64,000 bases of DNA, from assembly GCA_902613805.1 (NCBI GenBank), contig CACMIV010000001.1:168001-232000 (forward strand). The letters are read 5' to 3'. This DNA comes from an uncultured Pelagibacteraceae bacterium. Lineage in GTDB: Bacteria; Pseudomonadota; Alphaproteobacteria; Pelagibacterales; AG-422-B15. This document shows, one piece after another, positions 43,616-53,448 of this stretch. The notes under the pieces were generated by a model. That model had not been told where the DNA came from. It saw only the letters and a list, made by a program, of their open reading frames with translations, and did not search any database. How positions within the stretch are numbered: the first letter of the stretch is position 1; the number at the start of each line of letters is the position of its first letter. Made by a program: the position numbers and the translations under genes.

Positions 43616-45499
43616 CTAATGACTGAACTCATTCAATTTACTTATAATTTTACGTGAGATATTAACCCAAGTTTCATCAAGGTAAGTAGAAGAAAACTTC
43701 TCTTTTATTAACAATATTTCTTTATCTTCATGAAAATTGATGTGACCATTTATAACTCTGTTTATATATTTACTTACATGTTCAATATTTTCAAAAATTG
43801 TATCAGGGCTATAGTCAGCCCAAATTAAATCACATTTATTCTTCAGCCTAATCATCAAAGGGATTATTACAATTTTATTATTTGAAAATGCTTCAATAAG
43901 AGAAGAGCTAGTGCTATCAGCAATTAAAAAGTCGGAATATGCAATTAACTCGTATGTATTAAATCTACTTAGCTCAAAATGAATCCGAGGTTTAAGTTCA
44001 TCTTTAAATTTTAAGACTTTCTGATACATCTTATATTGATTGTAATTTCTTGGTCTTATTATCAAATCGGTATTTTTATTATTATTTAAAAGAGTATCAA
44101 TATTTGCAAAGCACTTTTTTAATATATTGGTATTATTAAAATTTGTCTTAGCTCCGATTGATGGTAGCAAAAGTAATATATTAAATTTATTTTTATATAA
44201 TTTTTTAAAATTTTGTCTTTTTTTAAAATCTTTCATGGCATCTAAAATTTGATTGATATTAGGATTGCCAACAACTAAATTTTCTTTGGAATACCAATTA
44301 TTTTTATATAACTCAATATAACCACTACCATGTGTAAAATAAAAGTCATAATAACTGTATAAAAAAATGAGTGATGTATATGGTTTTAAAAAAAGGGAAT
44401 GATGAATACTGCAGTGCTTTAATTCATATTTGTTCTGAATTATCGTTCTTGTAACATGTTTTGCATTGAAATCGTCACGACTAAAGAAAATTTTAACCCT
44501 ATAATATGAGCAAAATAACTCATGTTCATGTGCATCTTTTAAAATTAAATAATAATTTCTGATTGGGAATTCAGAATATCTCATGTTTTTAAAATGCCCA
44601 AAGTATAATGATAATAGATTAAAATAATCCTTAAAAATACATTTTAAATTATGCAAGGTAAGTTTGAGTCTTATTTCATCACATACAGTCTTATTATTTT
44701 CGAAGATTTTTCTATTATATATTTTTTTTTCTTCTTTTGAAAATTTCCAATTAGAATAAATAAATAAATATTTATAATTTTTTGGTATAATAGAATAAAG
44801 TTGATCATCATTTCTTGAACCTTTGATCTTTTTTAATTTATCAATATCCTTAGAAAAAAAACCATTTGCTAAATGTTGACCAATATCAAATAATTCAATT
44901 TTTGGACGAGTAATCCTTATACCATTCAAAGTTACATTTCGTATTGTAATTAACGGAAGATAAAATATAACATAAAATAAATTGTGTAGATTTATTCTAT
45001 ATTTATTTAAATACCAGTACCAAATAAAAGTGTGTTTAGAATAATTGAATTTCATAAAATTATTAACACTTGATAATTCACATTTATCAAACATTACCTT
45101 GATGTCATAAGCGGGATAGTTTTTGAGGAAATAAAAATATATTAAAATTATTCTTATTCTATCTTGAATTGATCTTACTAAATATTTTTTTAAAGCAATT
45201 ATAATTTTATTTGTTTTAAATTTACTGATAAGGAAATCAGAAAATAAATCATTTTTTTCATCAAAAATATGATTCATATAGTCAATCGCTAATTTATTGG
45301 CTTCAAATGTAATTTCTACTTCGGTTTCATGATTAAGTTTTATCTCTTTTATACCTTTACAGTAATTGTTACCATTTTGAAAAACATCAATCTGGTAAGA
45401 ATTAAAAAAATAAACTAAATCATTTTTTTTATTAAAAAATTTTAAATAAAACTGACTTATAAAATTTTTATTTTCTCTTATGATAATTTTATTTTTCAA
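43616..45499 (-). CDS. Large putative GT-B glycosyltransferase, surface carbohydrate type
   Basis: Unassigned 627-residue protein. The last 230 residues look like a GT-B donor domain of the capsule/CDP-glycerol type: VVGNPNINQIL, NILLLLPSIGAKT, LIIRPRNYNQY, and AYSDFLIADSTSSSLIEAFSNN where the nucleotide is expected to bind. The N-terminal part is rich in Tyr, Phe, Lys and Asn with short hydrophobic stretches. It precedes the legionaminic-type operon and overlaps the 330-residue transferase-like gene by 11 bases, so transfer of the CMP-sugar made downstream is plausible. Related residues in the remnant at 43397-43600 show a former neighbour copy. Confidence 0.58.
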   Translation of the reverse strand: MKNKIIIRENKNFISQFYLKFFNKKNDLVYFFNSYQIDVFQNGNNYCKGIKEIKLNHETEVEITFEANKLAIDYMNHIFDEKNDLFSDFLISKFKTNKIIIALKKYLVRSIQDRIRIILIYFYFLKNYPAYDIKVMFDKCELSSVNNFMKFNYSKHTFIWYWYLNKYRINLHNLFYVIFYLPLITIRNVTLNGIRITRPKIELFDIGQHLANGFFSKDIDKLKKIKGSRNDDQLYSIIPKNYKYLFIYSNWKFSKEEKKIYNRKIFENNKTVCDEIRLKLTLHNLKCIFKDYFNLLSLYFGHFKNMRYSEFPIRNYYLILKDAHEHELFCSYYRVKIFFSRDDFNAKHVTRTIIQNKYELKHCSIHHSLFLKPYTSLIFLYSYYDFYFTHGSGYIELYKNNWYSKENLVVGNPNINQILDAMKDFKKRQNFKKLYKNKFNILLLLPSIGAKTNFNNTNILKKCFANIDTLLNNNKNTDLIIRPRNYNQYKMYQKVLKFKDELKPRIHFELSRFNTYELIAYSDFLIADSTSSSLIEAFSNNKIVIIPLMIRLKNKCDLIWADYSPDTIFENIEHVSKYINRVINGHINFHEDKEILLIKEKFSSTYLDETWVNISRKIISKLNEFSH

Positions 45500-46481
45500 A
45501 ACCTATATTTCCTTGAAAATAAATTTTTTTAACAAGCTTTATGATTTCACCTTGAGAACCACTAAAAAAATTTTTGAATTTGTTAGTTGGACTTTTTATA
45601 GTTTGACTATTTATTAATATTTTTTTTAATATCATTTCGCTTGATATGTTTTTAGTTATGCCTAATTTTTCGCCTAAAAATTTATTGTTAGGGACATAAA
45701 AGCTTAATAGATCATTTCTTAAAAATGCTAGTTCAAACAAAAGAAAAGTAGAAATACCAATTATATATTCATAATTTTTGGCAATGTATTCCAGGTCAAG
45801 ATTTTTTTCAATTTTTATGCTAGGATCCATTTTTTTAAATTTACGGTATTTAATTTTTTTTTCTCTCGGATGTAATTTAATTGTTAAATGGTAATTACTA
45901 GGTAGGCATGATATGATCTTCAATAATATTTCTTTTTCCGTAATAAATTTAGTAGGATTTTCGCTATTTTCAGAAATTGGCTCAGACAAAAATAAAATTT
46001 TTTTGTTATTTGTTTTCTTATATAAACTTTTAGAAATCACATTTTTATATTTTTTACCGAGATTTTCCAAAATTGGATTTCCAACAACCTTAATAATATT
46101 TTTATTAAGGCCCTCTTTTATAAGAATATTTTTTGCAATAGCATCATTTACTAAAATTAAGTCTGGAAAAAGCATATTTTTTTTATAAATGAACCTTTTA
46201 CTGAAGTTTGTCCAATGTTCCATGATGCTTAGACAATAAATATTTTTTTTCTTACCCCACATTATTATTTTTTTATCTAGTGAGTTGCCCAATGCAGTAC
46301 CTGTGATTATTAATTTTATGCCATATAGATTTTCCCATTTTGTTTTATACTTTATTTTATATTTACTAAAAATATTTGAATTTTGACGATTAGATATAAA
46401 TGTATATGGAACGTCTAAATATTTGCAAAAACTTAGACAATACTTTATTGCACCGGGGTCTGAGGAACCAATTAATATCAT
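45489..46481 (-). CDS. Putative GT-B-like transferase, function unassigned
   Basis: A 330-residue cytoplasmic protein with a GT-B-like layout. It has the N-terminal Gly-rich ILIGSSDPGA, a middle VVGNPILENLGKK and KILFLSEPISENSEN, and the C-terminal LTIKLHPREKK and YIIGISTFLLFELAF, equivalents of the HP and S/T nucleotide-binding segments in polysialyl- and capsule transferases. I cannot name a family with confidence. It shares its operon with the 627-residue protein by an 11-base overlap, and the two may act on the same glycan. A 71-base gap separates it from the M28-like gene upstream. Confidence 0.55.
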   Translation of the reverse strand: MILIGSSDPGAIKYCLSFCKYLDVPYTFISNRQNSNIFSKYKIKYKTKWENLYGIKLIITGTALGNSLDKKIIMWGKKKNIYCLSIMEHWTNFSKRFIYKKNMLFPDLILVNDAIAKNILIKEGLNKNIIKVVGNPILENLGKKYKNVISKSLYKKTNNKKILFLSEPISENSENPTKFITEKEILLKIISCLPSNYHLTIKLHPREKKIKYRKFKKMDPSIKIEKNLDLEYIAKNYEYIIGISTFLLFELAFLRNDLLSFYVPNNKFLGEKLGITKNISSEMILKKILINSQTIKSPTNKFKNFFSGSQGEIIKLVKKIYFQGNIGFEK

Positions 46482-46552
46482 TTTTTTTGTAGTTTTTTTT
46501 TAAAAACAATAAGCCGCCTTGATTGAATACAGGAAAAAAATAATACTTTCAT

Positions 46553-47842
46553 TTAAATCTCTTTTAATAATTTTTTTTTAACAAGTAGCTTTGATATTCT
46601 TCTCACTTTTGTCATTTCTATTCCTATATCAGACGAAATTTTTTCAATATTTTTCTTTCCATCACTCATAAATAAAATCCATTGTATCAAATCGGACATC
46701 GTATATTCGTTTTTTGTTGCTTTGTATGAACCGCCAATTTTTGGATATAAATTCCTCCGAGAAAGCATGTACTCACAATTCTTCATTTTTGTTTCGAAAA
46801 TTTCCCATTTTTCTATTTCCTTTATTAACTCTTTATATATTTTAATTGATAAAGCTATATTTTCACTTTTTACAAACTTCAAGTTATCAGCTGATGTATG
46901 ATATTCTTTGTACTCAAAATATTTATCTTTAGTAATAGAGGCCGTGTTAATTTTAAAACCTTGAGATGAATATTGTCTTTCATCACTACCTCTTATGCTA
47001 AAGGGATAAGTCTTAAACTTTATATTTAGGGAACTTAGCGTTTTTTCAATATCAGAATTGATTTGATGATTTCTATCCCATGACTGTTTATATCCATATA
47101 ATCCTTTTCCACCAACTGTAGTAATGACTAATCCCGCATCAATTTTTTTTAACTTATTTTCATTTAAATTGCAGTAAGCGATGGCACCAATAGTTTCTGG
47201 GATAAAAACAAATCGATAACTCCATTTTGTTTTAATTTTTTTAATTTCTCTAGCCAAAAATGATGTGACGATCATTCCACTTAGACAATCGTTAGCCATA
47301 GATGGATGGCATATGTATGTGGATATTAATATTTCTCGCTTTGACCTTCCTTTTTTGAAATATTCTCCATAGGTTAGATTTCCTTTTTTTAAGCTACTTT
47401 CAATTACGACTTTAAAAGGCCCTTCAGAGTCTCTAATTTGTTCATATTGTTTCTTTTTAAGGCAAAATCCCCAATCTTCATGATAGTAAGATGTTCTATA
47501 TGGTATTGATGACTTTCTTTTGTTTGAATAATGAAGTTTTTTCCTCAATTGACTCCAATTCATTTTTTTATTTACTGGAACACTGTAACCTACTAGGTGT
47601 AAATTATTTTTAGTAAATGAAATTAGTTTTTCTCCATATTTATCCTTAATATAAGCGTCCGTAACATTCCATTCTTTAGGTATAGTCCAATCATAAACTT
47701 TTTTACCAGTTGGAATTTCTTTTATTTTAATATCAATTATTTGTTTTAATAATTTTAGTGATTTTCTATTATTATCACCTGTTAAACTACGATTCAGTGG
47801 AAATAATTGCTTTAAGTAAAGATCAATTTCTTTTTTATTCAT
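46553..47842 (-). CDS. DUF4910-type M28-like aminopeptidase-fold protein with C-terminal winged helix
   Basis: A 429-residue protein of the aminopeptidase-like family found in polysaccharide clusters. All five residues expected for the two-zinc M28 site can be read: H179 and D185 in CHPSMANDCLSG, E216 in PETIG, D287 in RGSDERQ and H315 in EYHTSADN. The last 70 residues look like a winged helix (MSDLIQWILFMSDGKKNIEKI onward). It could be an amidase or deacylase of an amino-acid-decorated sugar rather than a peptidase. It lies between the carbamoyltransferase and the transferase-like genes. Confidence 0.75.
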   Translation of the reverse strand: MNKKEIDLYLKQLFPLNRSLTGDNNRKSLKLLKQIIDIKIKEIPTGKKVYDWTIPKEWNVTDAYIKDKYGEKLISFTKNNLHLVGYSVPVNKKMNWSQLRKKLHYSNKRKSSIPYRTSYYHEDWGFCLKKKQYEQIRDSEGPFKVVIESSLKKGNLTYGEYFKKGRSKREILISTYICHPSMANDCLSGMIVTSFLAREIKKIKTKWSYRFVFIPETIGAIAYCNLNENKLKKIDAGLVITTVGGKGLYGYKQSWDRNHQINSDIEKTLSSLNIKFKTYPFSIRGSDERQYSSQGFKINTASITKDKYFEYKEYHTSADNLKFVKSENIALSIKIYKELIKEIEKWEIFETKMKNCEYMLSRRNLYPKIGGSYKATKNEYTMSDLIQWILFMSDGKKNIEKISSDIGIEMTKVRRISKLLVKKKLLKEI

Positions 47843-47880
47843 CTATATTCATCAATTCTTTCATTCATTAGAAGACCGCT

Positions 47881-49596
47881 TTACTTAAACAATATATAGC
47901 TTCCTATAGCTAAGGCATCTATTTTCGTAGATATGAAAGTATCAATGGCTTGAGTTGCTGTATTCACAATGGGTTGTCCTTTTACATTAAAACTTGTATT
48001 CAGTAATACTGGGCAACCAGTAACTTTATTGAATTCAAATAGTAAATTATAAAATTTTTCATTATTTTTTTTATTAACTGTTTGAACTCTACAGGTATCA
48101 TCAATATGAACTACAGCTGGTATAGCACTTTTTTTATCTTCTAAAACTTTGCAAGCAATTAACATATGTGGAGATTCTTGTTTTATATCAAAAAAATTAC
48201 CTGTAAATTCTTCTAATACTGCTGGAGCAAATGGTCTGAACTCTTCTCTAAATTTTACTCTTTTATTTATATGATCACGCTGCTCAACCGGATAAGGTCT
48301 TGACAATATGCTCCTATTTCCAAGAGCTCTTGGTCCGAACTCTGCTCCACCTTGAAACCAAGCAACAATCTTGCCTTCTGATAAATAAGTTGCCACCTTA
48401 TTATAAAAATTTATTGGTTTTTCATAAGATTGGCCTGATCTAATTATACTATCTTCAATCTCTTCATCTGATGCAGAGGTGCCAATATAAAAATTGTGAT
48501 TTTTAGTAAGGTTATAATTTCCTTTGCAATTTTCTTTATTTGCCAAATATAAAGCTCCGACTGAAATTCCAGAGTCTCCTGAAGCAGGCTGAACGAATAT
48601 CTCTTTAAAAATACCGCTAGACACAATTTTTCCATTTAAGGAGCAATTAAGTCCTACCCCTCCAGAAATACATAGTTTATCTAAATTGTATTTTTTTTTG
48701 CAGTAGCTAAGCTGTGCTAAAATAACATCCTCTAATCTTTTTTGGAGTGCAGCGGCAATATTTTTATGATGATCTAAAATTTCTTCATCATAATCTCTCT
48801 TTTTGCCAAAAATTGATTTAAATTTATCACTTACCCATGTATTTCTTTTGTTATGGTATTCAATCCATTCTAAATTAATCTCATAATTCAGCGGGCCAGT
48901 TGATACAACAATCTCTTCAAATACTTCTAGATAAGTTCTTTTGCTTCCAGGAACAATTGCTGAGTAATTTCCAAAGGGTGCGAGACCCATTATTATGCCT
49001 TCGTCGCAATGATGTTTCCAACCTAAAAAAAAAGTTATTGCTGAATAAAGTAATCCAAGTGAATGAGGATAATGAACACTGTCATGGAGAATTTCAATTT
49101 CTCCATTTGATGCACGTCCAATCATACCAGACTCAATTTCTCCGACTCCATCATAGCTTACCAAAAGTGCTTTATCAAATCCTGATGGGTAATATGTGCT
49201 TGCTAAGTGACACTTATGGTGTCTAAAGAAATTAATTTGACCGTTAAATTTTGTCTCATTTCTTATTTTATTTTCCATTTGATAAAATATTTTAATTCTC
49301 TCAATATCTTTGATTAAAAAATCAATTCTTTTATTTTCTTTTATTGCTGGCTTTAAATAGACATTTTTTATCAGTTCAATAAAATCACCTCCTACTGAAA
49401 TTGTACTGACTTCGGCCATTGTTTTTTTGCCAATTTTGAGGCACTCATTTATTGCATCAATTGGAAAAGCTCTACTATGTTTTTGAAGGTCAAGTCTTTC
49501 TTGTTCACAGGCTGCAACTAATTCACCATTTATCATTAATGCAGCTGATGTATCATGGCCACCAAACTGGATGCCTAATATAATGTAATCACTCAT
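47881..49596 (-). CDS. NodU/TobZ family carbamoyltransferase
   Basis: O-carbamoyltransferase of 571 residues, transferring a carbamoyl group from carbamoyl phosphate (through carbamoyl-adenylate) to a sugar hydroxyl. The N-terminal ASKHA-like domain shows GIQFGGHDTSAAL, FRHHKCHLAS and SYDGVGE, with SGGVGLNCSLNG further on. The C-terminal YrdC-like part has WFQGGAEFGPRALGNRSIL and LNTSFNVKGQPIV. Family members decorate Nod factors and aminoglycosides; here the target is likely a surface sugar. A 38-base gap separates it from the M28-like gene. Confidence 0.9.
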   Translation of the reverse strand: MSDYIILGIQFGGHDTSAALMINGELVAACEQERLDLQKHSRAFPIDAINECLKIGKKTMAEVSTISVGGDFIELIKNVYLKPAIKENKRIDFLIKDIERIKIFYQMENKIRNETKFNGQINFFRHHKCHLASTYYPSGFDKALLVSYDGVGEIESGMIGRASNGEIEILHDSVHYPHSLGLLYSAITFFLGWKHHCDEGIIMGLAPFGNYSAIVPGSKRTYLEVFEEIVVSTGPLNYEINLEWIEYHNKRNTWVSDKFKSIFGKKRDYDEEILDHHKNIAAALQKRLEDVILAQLSYCKKKYNLDKLCISGGVGLNCSLNGKIVSSGIFKEIFVQPASGDSGISVGALYLANKENCKGNYNLTKNHNFYIGTSASDEEIEDSIIRSGQSYEKPINFYNKVATYLSEGKIVAWFQGGAEFGPRALGNRSILSRPYPVEQRDHINKRVKFREEFRPFAPAVLEEFTGNFFDIKQESPHMLIACKVLEDKKSAIPAVVHIDDTCRVQTVNKKNNEKFYNLLFEFNKVTGCPVLLNTSFNVKGQPIVNTATQAIDTFISTKIDALAIGSYILFK

Positions 49597-49689
49597 AAAA
49601 TTTTTATTTAGTTAGATTAATTTTCTTTCTATTCCAGTCAAGCTTCTATTTTAAAGAAACAAATTTAATAATGATTAGTAATTTCTTTT

Positions 49690-50376
49690 TTAATTTTTGA
49701 CTCTCTCATCGCCATATCTATCAAATATTTGCTTCATTTTTTCTTCATCGATGGGATTATAATATTTTCCACCTAATTCACACTTAAACTCATCAATTCC
49801 TTTTTTTTCTAAAATTTGAATGGATTTAATTATTAGATCAATAGAATTTAAATAAAGGAATGTACGAATTGCTTGATAACTTTTGAAATTTTTTAATTCA
49901 TGACTTACAGATAGTATAATTTTACCTTCATCGATTTTATCATTCATCAAGTGACAGGTATTGCCAACGAGATCGTTATTATAAAGTGCCCATTCAACAC
50001 ATGAACAGCCTCTGTAGAAAGGTAATATACCAGGATGACAATTTAAAATACCAATTTTTGGTGCATTAACAATCTCCTTATGCAAAATTCTTGGCGTACC
50101 ACAGTTAATAAGTAGTTCAATTTTTCTTTTTTTAATAATGCTTATTAATTCAGGATCATTATGATTACTTATGTGAATAATTTTACTATTATTGATATCT
50201 AAGACATTGATGTAAGGAATTTTATTAATAGTTCTTTCTTGCCATAATTTTAAGTCTTTTTCCTTATACTTTTTCCCGTCTAATAATATACAATCTATTT
50301 TATATTTAGCGGAAATTATATTGTGCATATAACCACAAAATGGATGATCAGGAGTGGATAGAAGACCTATGATCAT
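49690..50376 (-). CDS. Sugar N-formyltransferase-like protein
   Basis: Formyl-THF-dependent transferase fold (228 residues) without the C-terminal domain of methionyl-tRNA formyltransferase. The catalytic Asn-His-Asp set can be read as N112 and H114 in LNCHPGILPFYRG and D149 in MNDKIDEGKII. Members in glycan clusters (e.g. VioF, WbkC, Fmt-like) formylate 4-amino sugars. It is 3 bases from the second NeuB gene, so it may formylate the amino group of that cassette's sugar. It is the last gene of the 57509-to-49690 operon. Confidence 0.83.
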   Translation of the reverse strand: MIIGLLSTPDHPFCGYMHNIISAKYKIDCILLDGKKYKEKDLKLWQERTINKIPYINVLDINNSKIIHISNHNDPELISIIKKRKIELLINCGTPRILHKEIVNAPKIGILNCHPGILPFYRGCSCVEWALYNNDLVGNTCHLMNDKIDEGKIILSVSHELKNFKSYQAIRTFLYLNSIDLIIKSIQILEKKGIDEFKCELGGKYYNPIDEEKMKQIFDRYGDERVKN

Positions 50377-50379
50377 TTG

Positions 50380-51450
50380 CTAACTCACATTTTTTGAGAG
50401 ATCAGTATATTTTATAATATGATCTTCTTTTAAATCTCTTTTACACCTTTTTCCAACAACTTCACGAATTTTATATGGTGGTATACCCGTCCCAGGTCTT
50501 TTTGGAATAAGATCAGAGTAAGTAATAATGTGATTTTTCGTGATGTTATGCTTCACAACTAAACTTCTTCTTGCATATTTTCGAGTAGAAGCTTCGCATT
50601 TTAATACTATTTTTTTATTAATTCCTATTGACTTAATAATTTCATCAACATTATTTCTTAAGTCTCTCAGTTCGGTAGTGTTAAGAGATATGGCATGATC
50701 TGCTGATTTTTTTAGAAATTTATCATAAGTAAAATGTTTCTCTATAGCCCGCACGCCATAAAGTACTGATGCAGAGGGTATCGCAGTGCCTAAGGTATGA
50801 TCACTTAATCCGAGCAAGTAGTTTGGGAAATTATTTTTTAAATCTAATAAAGCGCCTAAATTTGCATCTTCACTTTTAGTCGGATAGCACAAAGTACATT
50901 GCATAATACAGATTTGTTTATTGCCAAAACTAACAATATAATCAACAGCTTTTTTAACCTCGGATAAGTTAGAGGCTCCAGTAGATAACAAAATTGGCTT
51001 TTTAGTTTTCGATATTTTCTTCAATAATGGAAAATTAGTCACGTCACATGATGCAACTTTAAATCCTTTTACTCCAACTTTAAGAAGCATATCAACAGAC
51101 TCATCATCAAAAGGTGTTGACATGAACTCAATTTTATATTCATCACATAACTGTTTTAGTTTTAAATAATCTTTAAAATTAAATTTATCTAATTCACTGT
51201 ATGAATCGTACTGAGTGCCATGTTTCTTTTTTTCTCCATCCCAACTCCAAAATCTTGGAGATTTCTTAATTACTAATTTGCTTGCCTTATAAGTTTGGAA
51301 CTTAATAATATCTGCACCTGCATTTTTCGCATGTGAAATTAATTTTTCCGCCATTCGAATACTTCCATTATGATTTACACCAGCTTCAGCAATAACAACA
51401 CATCGATTAGAATTAAATTTTACTTTTCCTATTTTGAATTCATTTATCAT
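50380..51450 (-). CDS. Second NeuB/SpsE-like ulosonic acid synthase
   Basis: PEP-dependent synthase paralogous to the one at 31567. It has 356 residues with IAEAGVNHNGSIRMAEKL, IIKFQTYKA, FMSTPFDDESVD, LSDHTLGTA and EKHFTYDK in the barrel, and a SAF domain after PKRPGTGIPP. Its divergence from the first copy and its separate company (SpsF-like, DegT, oxidoreductase, formyltransferase) indicate a different acidic sugar. The start overlaps the GT2 gene stop by 4 bases. Confidence 0.87.
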   Translation of the reverse strand: MINEFKIGKVKFNSNRCVVIAEAGVNHNGSIRMAEKLISHAKNAGADIIKFQTYKASKLVIKKSPRFWSWDGEKKKHGTQYDSYSELDKFNFKDYLKLKQLCDEYKIEFMSTPFDDESVDMLLKVGVKGFKVASCDVTNFPLLKKISKTKKPILLSTGASNLSEVKKAVDYIVSFGNKQICIMQCTLCYPTKSEDANLGALLDLKNNFPNYLLGLSDHTLGTAIPSASVLYGVRAIEKHFTYDKFLKKSADHAISLNTTELRDLRNNVDEIIKSIGINKKIVLKCEASTRKYARRSLVVKHNITKNHIITYSDLIPKRPGTGIPPYKIREVVGKRCKRDLKEDHIIKYTDLSKNVS

Positions 51451-52121
51451 TTTTTTAGTATCTTTTTTATATATGACTTTCTCTTTCCACTTTTAGATGT
51501 ATTTTTTTCGTGTATATAGTATCTATATAGTGGGATCGGTAAATAAAAAGATTTAAAACTATTTTCATCTAGTCTTTTGATTAAATCATAATCCTCTCCT
51601 TCACGCAATTCTACATCGTAGTTACCAATTTTCTTTATTATATCAGTTCTAAATAATATACCTGCACCATGGTTTTTTATATTTTCTTGATTATCTAGTT
51701 TTATTTTTTTTTCCCTAAAACCATTTTTATCAATCCTGATATGATCACAATAAACGTATGCATATTCTTTATTTTCAATAAGTATATTTGACATGTTTTC
51801 TAATGCTAAGCGTCCTAAATAATCATCTGAGTCCACTCTTATAAAGAATTTGCCTCTAGCTTTTTTAACAGCTTTATTTGAACTATACCCAATACCCATA
51901 TTTTTTTTATTTTTAAATACTCTAATTTTATCTTTATAATTCCTAAGAAAATTGATTGAATTATCATTTGAATTATCATCGATAACAATAACCTCAATTT
52001 TCTGATTGTTAGTAGTTACTTGTTCTATACAGGAACGAACTGATCTATCTAAAAATTCAACCCTGTTATAGTTTAGAATTGCAACCGTTACATCAAATTT
52101 ATAATTATTTTTTTTTTTCAC
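51447..52121 (-). CDS. GT2 family glycosyltransferase with GTG start and A11 tract
   Basis: GT-A fold transferase of 224 residues, short for the family but with the core intact: VTVAILNYNRVEFLDRS, VIDDNSNDNS, the DxD in IRVDSDDYLG and GEDYDLIKRL. The start must be GTG (52121-52119), since the overlapping ATG leads straight to a stop. The GTG is followed directly by eleven A. It follows the DegT gene by one base and overlaps the NeuB gene by 4. It probably adds a sugar to the same glycan. Confidence 0.83.
   Translation of the reverse strand: MKKKNNYKFDVTVAILNYNRVEFLDRSVRSCIEQVTTNNQKIEVIVIDDNSNDNSINFLRNYKDKIRVFKNKKNMGIGYSSNKAVKKARGKFFIRVDSDDYLGRLALENMSNILIENKEYAYVYCDHIRIDKNGFREKKIKLDNQENIKNHGAGILFRTDIIKKIGNYDVELREGEDYDLIKRLDENSFKSFYLPIPLYRYYIHEKNTSKSGKRKSYIKKILKK
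52108..52118 (-). repeat. A11 homopolymer at codons 2-5 of the GT2 gene
   Basis: Eleven T on the plus strand, read as lysine codons immediately after the GTG start. Gain or loss of one base would shift the frame of the whole transferase. Confidence 0.65.
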
Positions 52122-52122
52122 A

Positions 52123-53421
52123 TTAAATATTTGTAGTATTTAAAACTTCTAAATTTGACCATACTTTTTTAAAAGCATGAATTAAACTATCCACATCATC
52201 AGAAGCAAATTCATAGTCACATAAAGGTATCTTTAAAAAAGATTCATCGTTGAGCTTCTCAGCAACAGGACAAATACCTTTTTCATAGCTTACATTTCCT
52301 TTATATATTTCAGAATTCCATGGAAAACCTTTTTTTCCATACGCAATCTTTTGTTGATACATTGGATATAAATGAAGATTTGCGTAACAATCAACTACTG
52401 GGGCTCCTTCAGCCTTTAGAGCTTTAAAAATTTTGTCTCTACTGACTCCTGTTGCTTTTTGATCATATACAATACCATATACATAAAACGAATGAGTATA
52501 TCCATCTCTGATTATTGGAGTTTTTATGCCATCTAATTTAGATAATTCTGAAGTAAGTCTATTGGCAATATTGATCCTATTATATATTAGACTATCTAAT
52601 TTTTTTAATTGTTCAATTCCAATAGCTGCCTCGATCTCACCCATTCTAAAATTATAGCCAATCATATTTGAAATATCTTTTACACCTTTTCCTTCGACTA
52701 CGGCCTCACCATGGTTTCGGATTAGCTGCATTCTTTCTGCATATATAGGGTCATTAGTAATGAGAACTCCTCCTTCACCAGTTTGAATGTGCTTATGATA
52801 GTTAAAACTAAAACCACCTATGTGTGCGTCAGTGCCAGCAAAGGAATTATATTCTTTTGCTGCCGGCGCTTGAGCAGTATCCGAAATAAGTATTAAATTA
52901 TGCTCATCAGCAATTTTCTTGATTTCTCTTATATTTGCTGGGTGACCAAATATGTCTGGAACCATTATAGCTCTAGTATGTTCTGTAATATTGTTTTTTA
53001 TAGATTTAGGATCTAAATTAAATGTTTCTTCTTCGATATCTGCAAATACAGGAATTGCACACCAGTGAACAATAGCTGTAGCTGTAGCACACATTGTCCA
53101 TGGACTTACAATTACTTCATCTCCCGGTTCCACTCCTATAGCTCCAACGGCGCATATGAGACCCGAGGTCCAAGAATTTACAGTAATTGCATACTCAACA
53201 TCAAAATAACTTTTAATTGATTTTTCAAATTTTTGAACATTAGGTCCACCATAAAAACTCCCAACATTGGGAATATCCTTCCAATCACCAAGGAAAGGAG
53301 AAAGAGCTCCTGATTTAATAACTTCAGTAGCAGCATTAACTTCTTCATTTCCAATGCTGTTATATCTTTTTAAAGGTTTACTAAAAACCGGTTGACCACC
53401 AAAAATAGCAAGCTCATCCAT
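52123..53421 (-). CDS. DegT/DnrJ/EryC1/StrS aminotransferase
   Basis: PLP-dependent sugar aminotransferase, 432 residues (longer than LegC). LAIFGGQPVFSKPLKRYN at the N-terminus, VNSWTSGLICAVGAIG, SDTAQAPAA and the PLP lysine in FSFNYHKHIQTGEGG define the AHBA-synthase/StrS type. It should aminate a keto sugar, or a keto-ulosonic acid, of the second acidic-sugar cassette. A 27-base gap separates it from the oxidoreductase gene. Confidence 0.87.
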   Translation of the reverse strand: MDELAIFGGQPVFSKPLKRYNSIGNEEVNAATEVIKSGALSPFLGDWKDIPNVGSFYGGPNVQKFEKSIKSYFDVEYAITVNSWTSGLICAVGAIGVEPGDEVIVSPWTMCATATAIVHWCAIPVFADIEEETFNLDPKSIKNNITEHTRAIMVPDIFGHPANIREIKKIADEHNLILISDTAQAPAAKEYNSFAGTDAHIGGFSFNYHKHIQTGEGGVLITNDPIYAERMQLIRNHGEAVVEGKGVKDISNMIGYNFRMGEIEAAIGIEQLKKLDSLIYNRINIANRLTSELSKLDGIKTPIIRDGYTHSFYVYGIVYDQKATGVSRDKIFKALKAEGAPVVDCYANLHLYPMYQQKIAYGKKGFPWNSEIYKGNVSYEKGICPVAEKLNDESFLKIPLCDYEFASDDVDSLIHAFKKVWSNLEVLNTTNI

Positions 53422-53448
53422 ATATATTCCCTCTATTTATACTAATAT

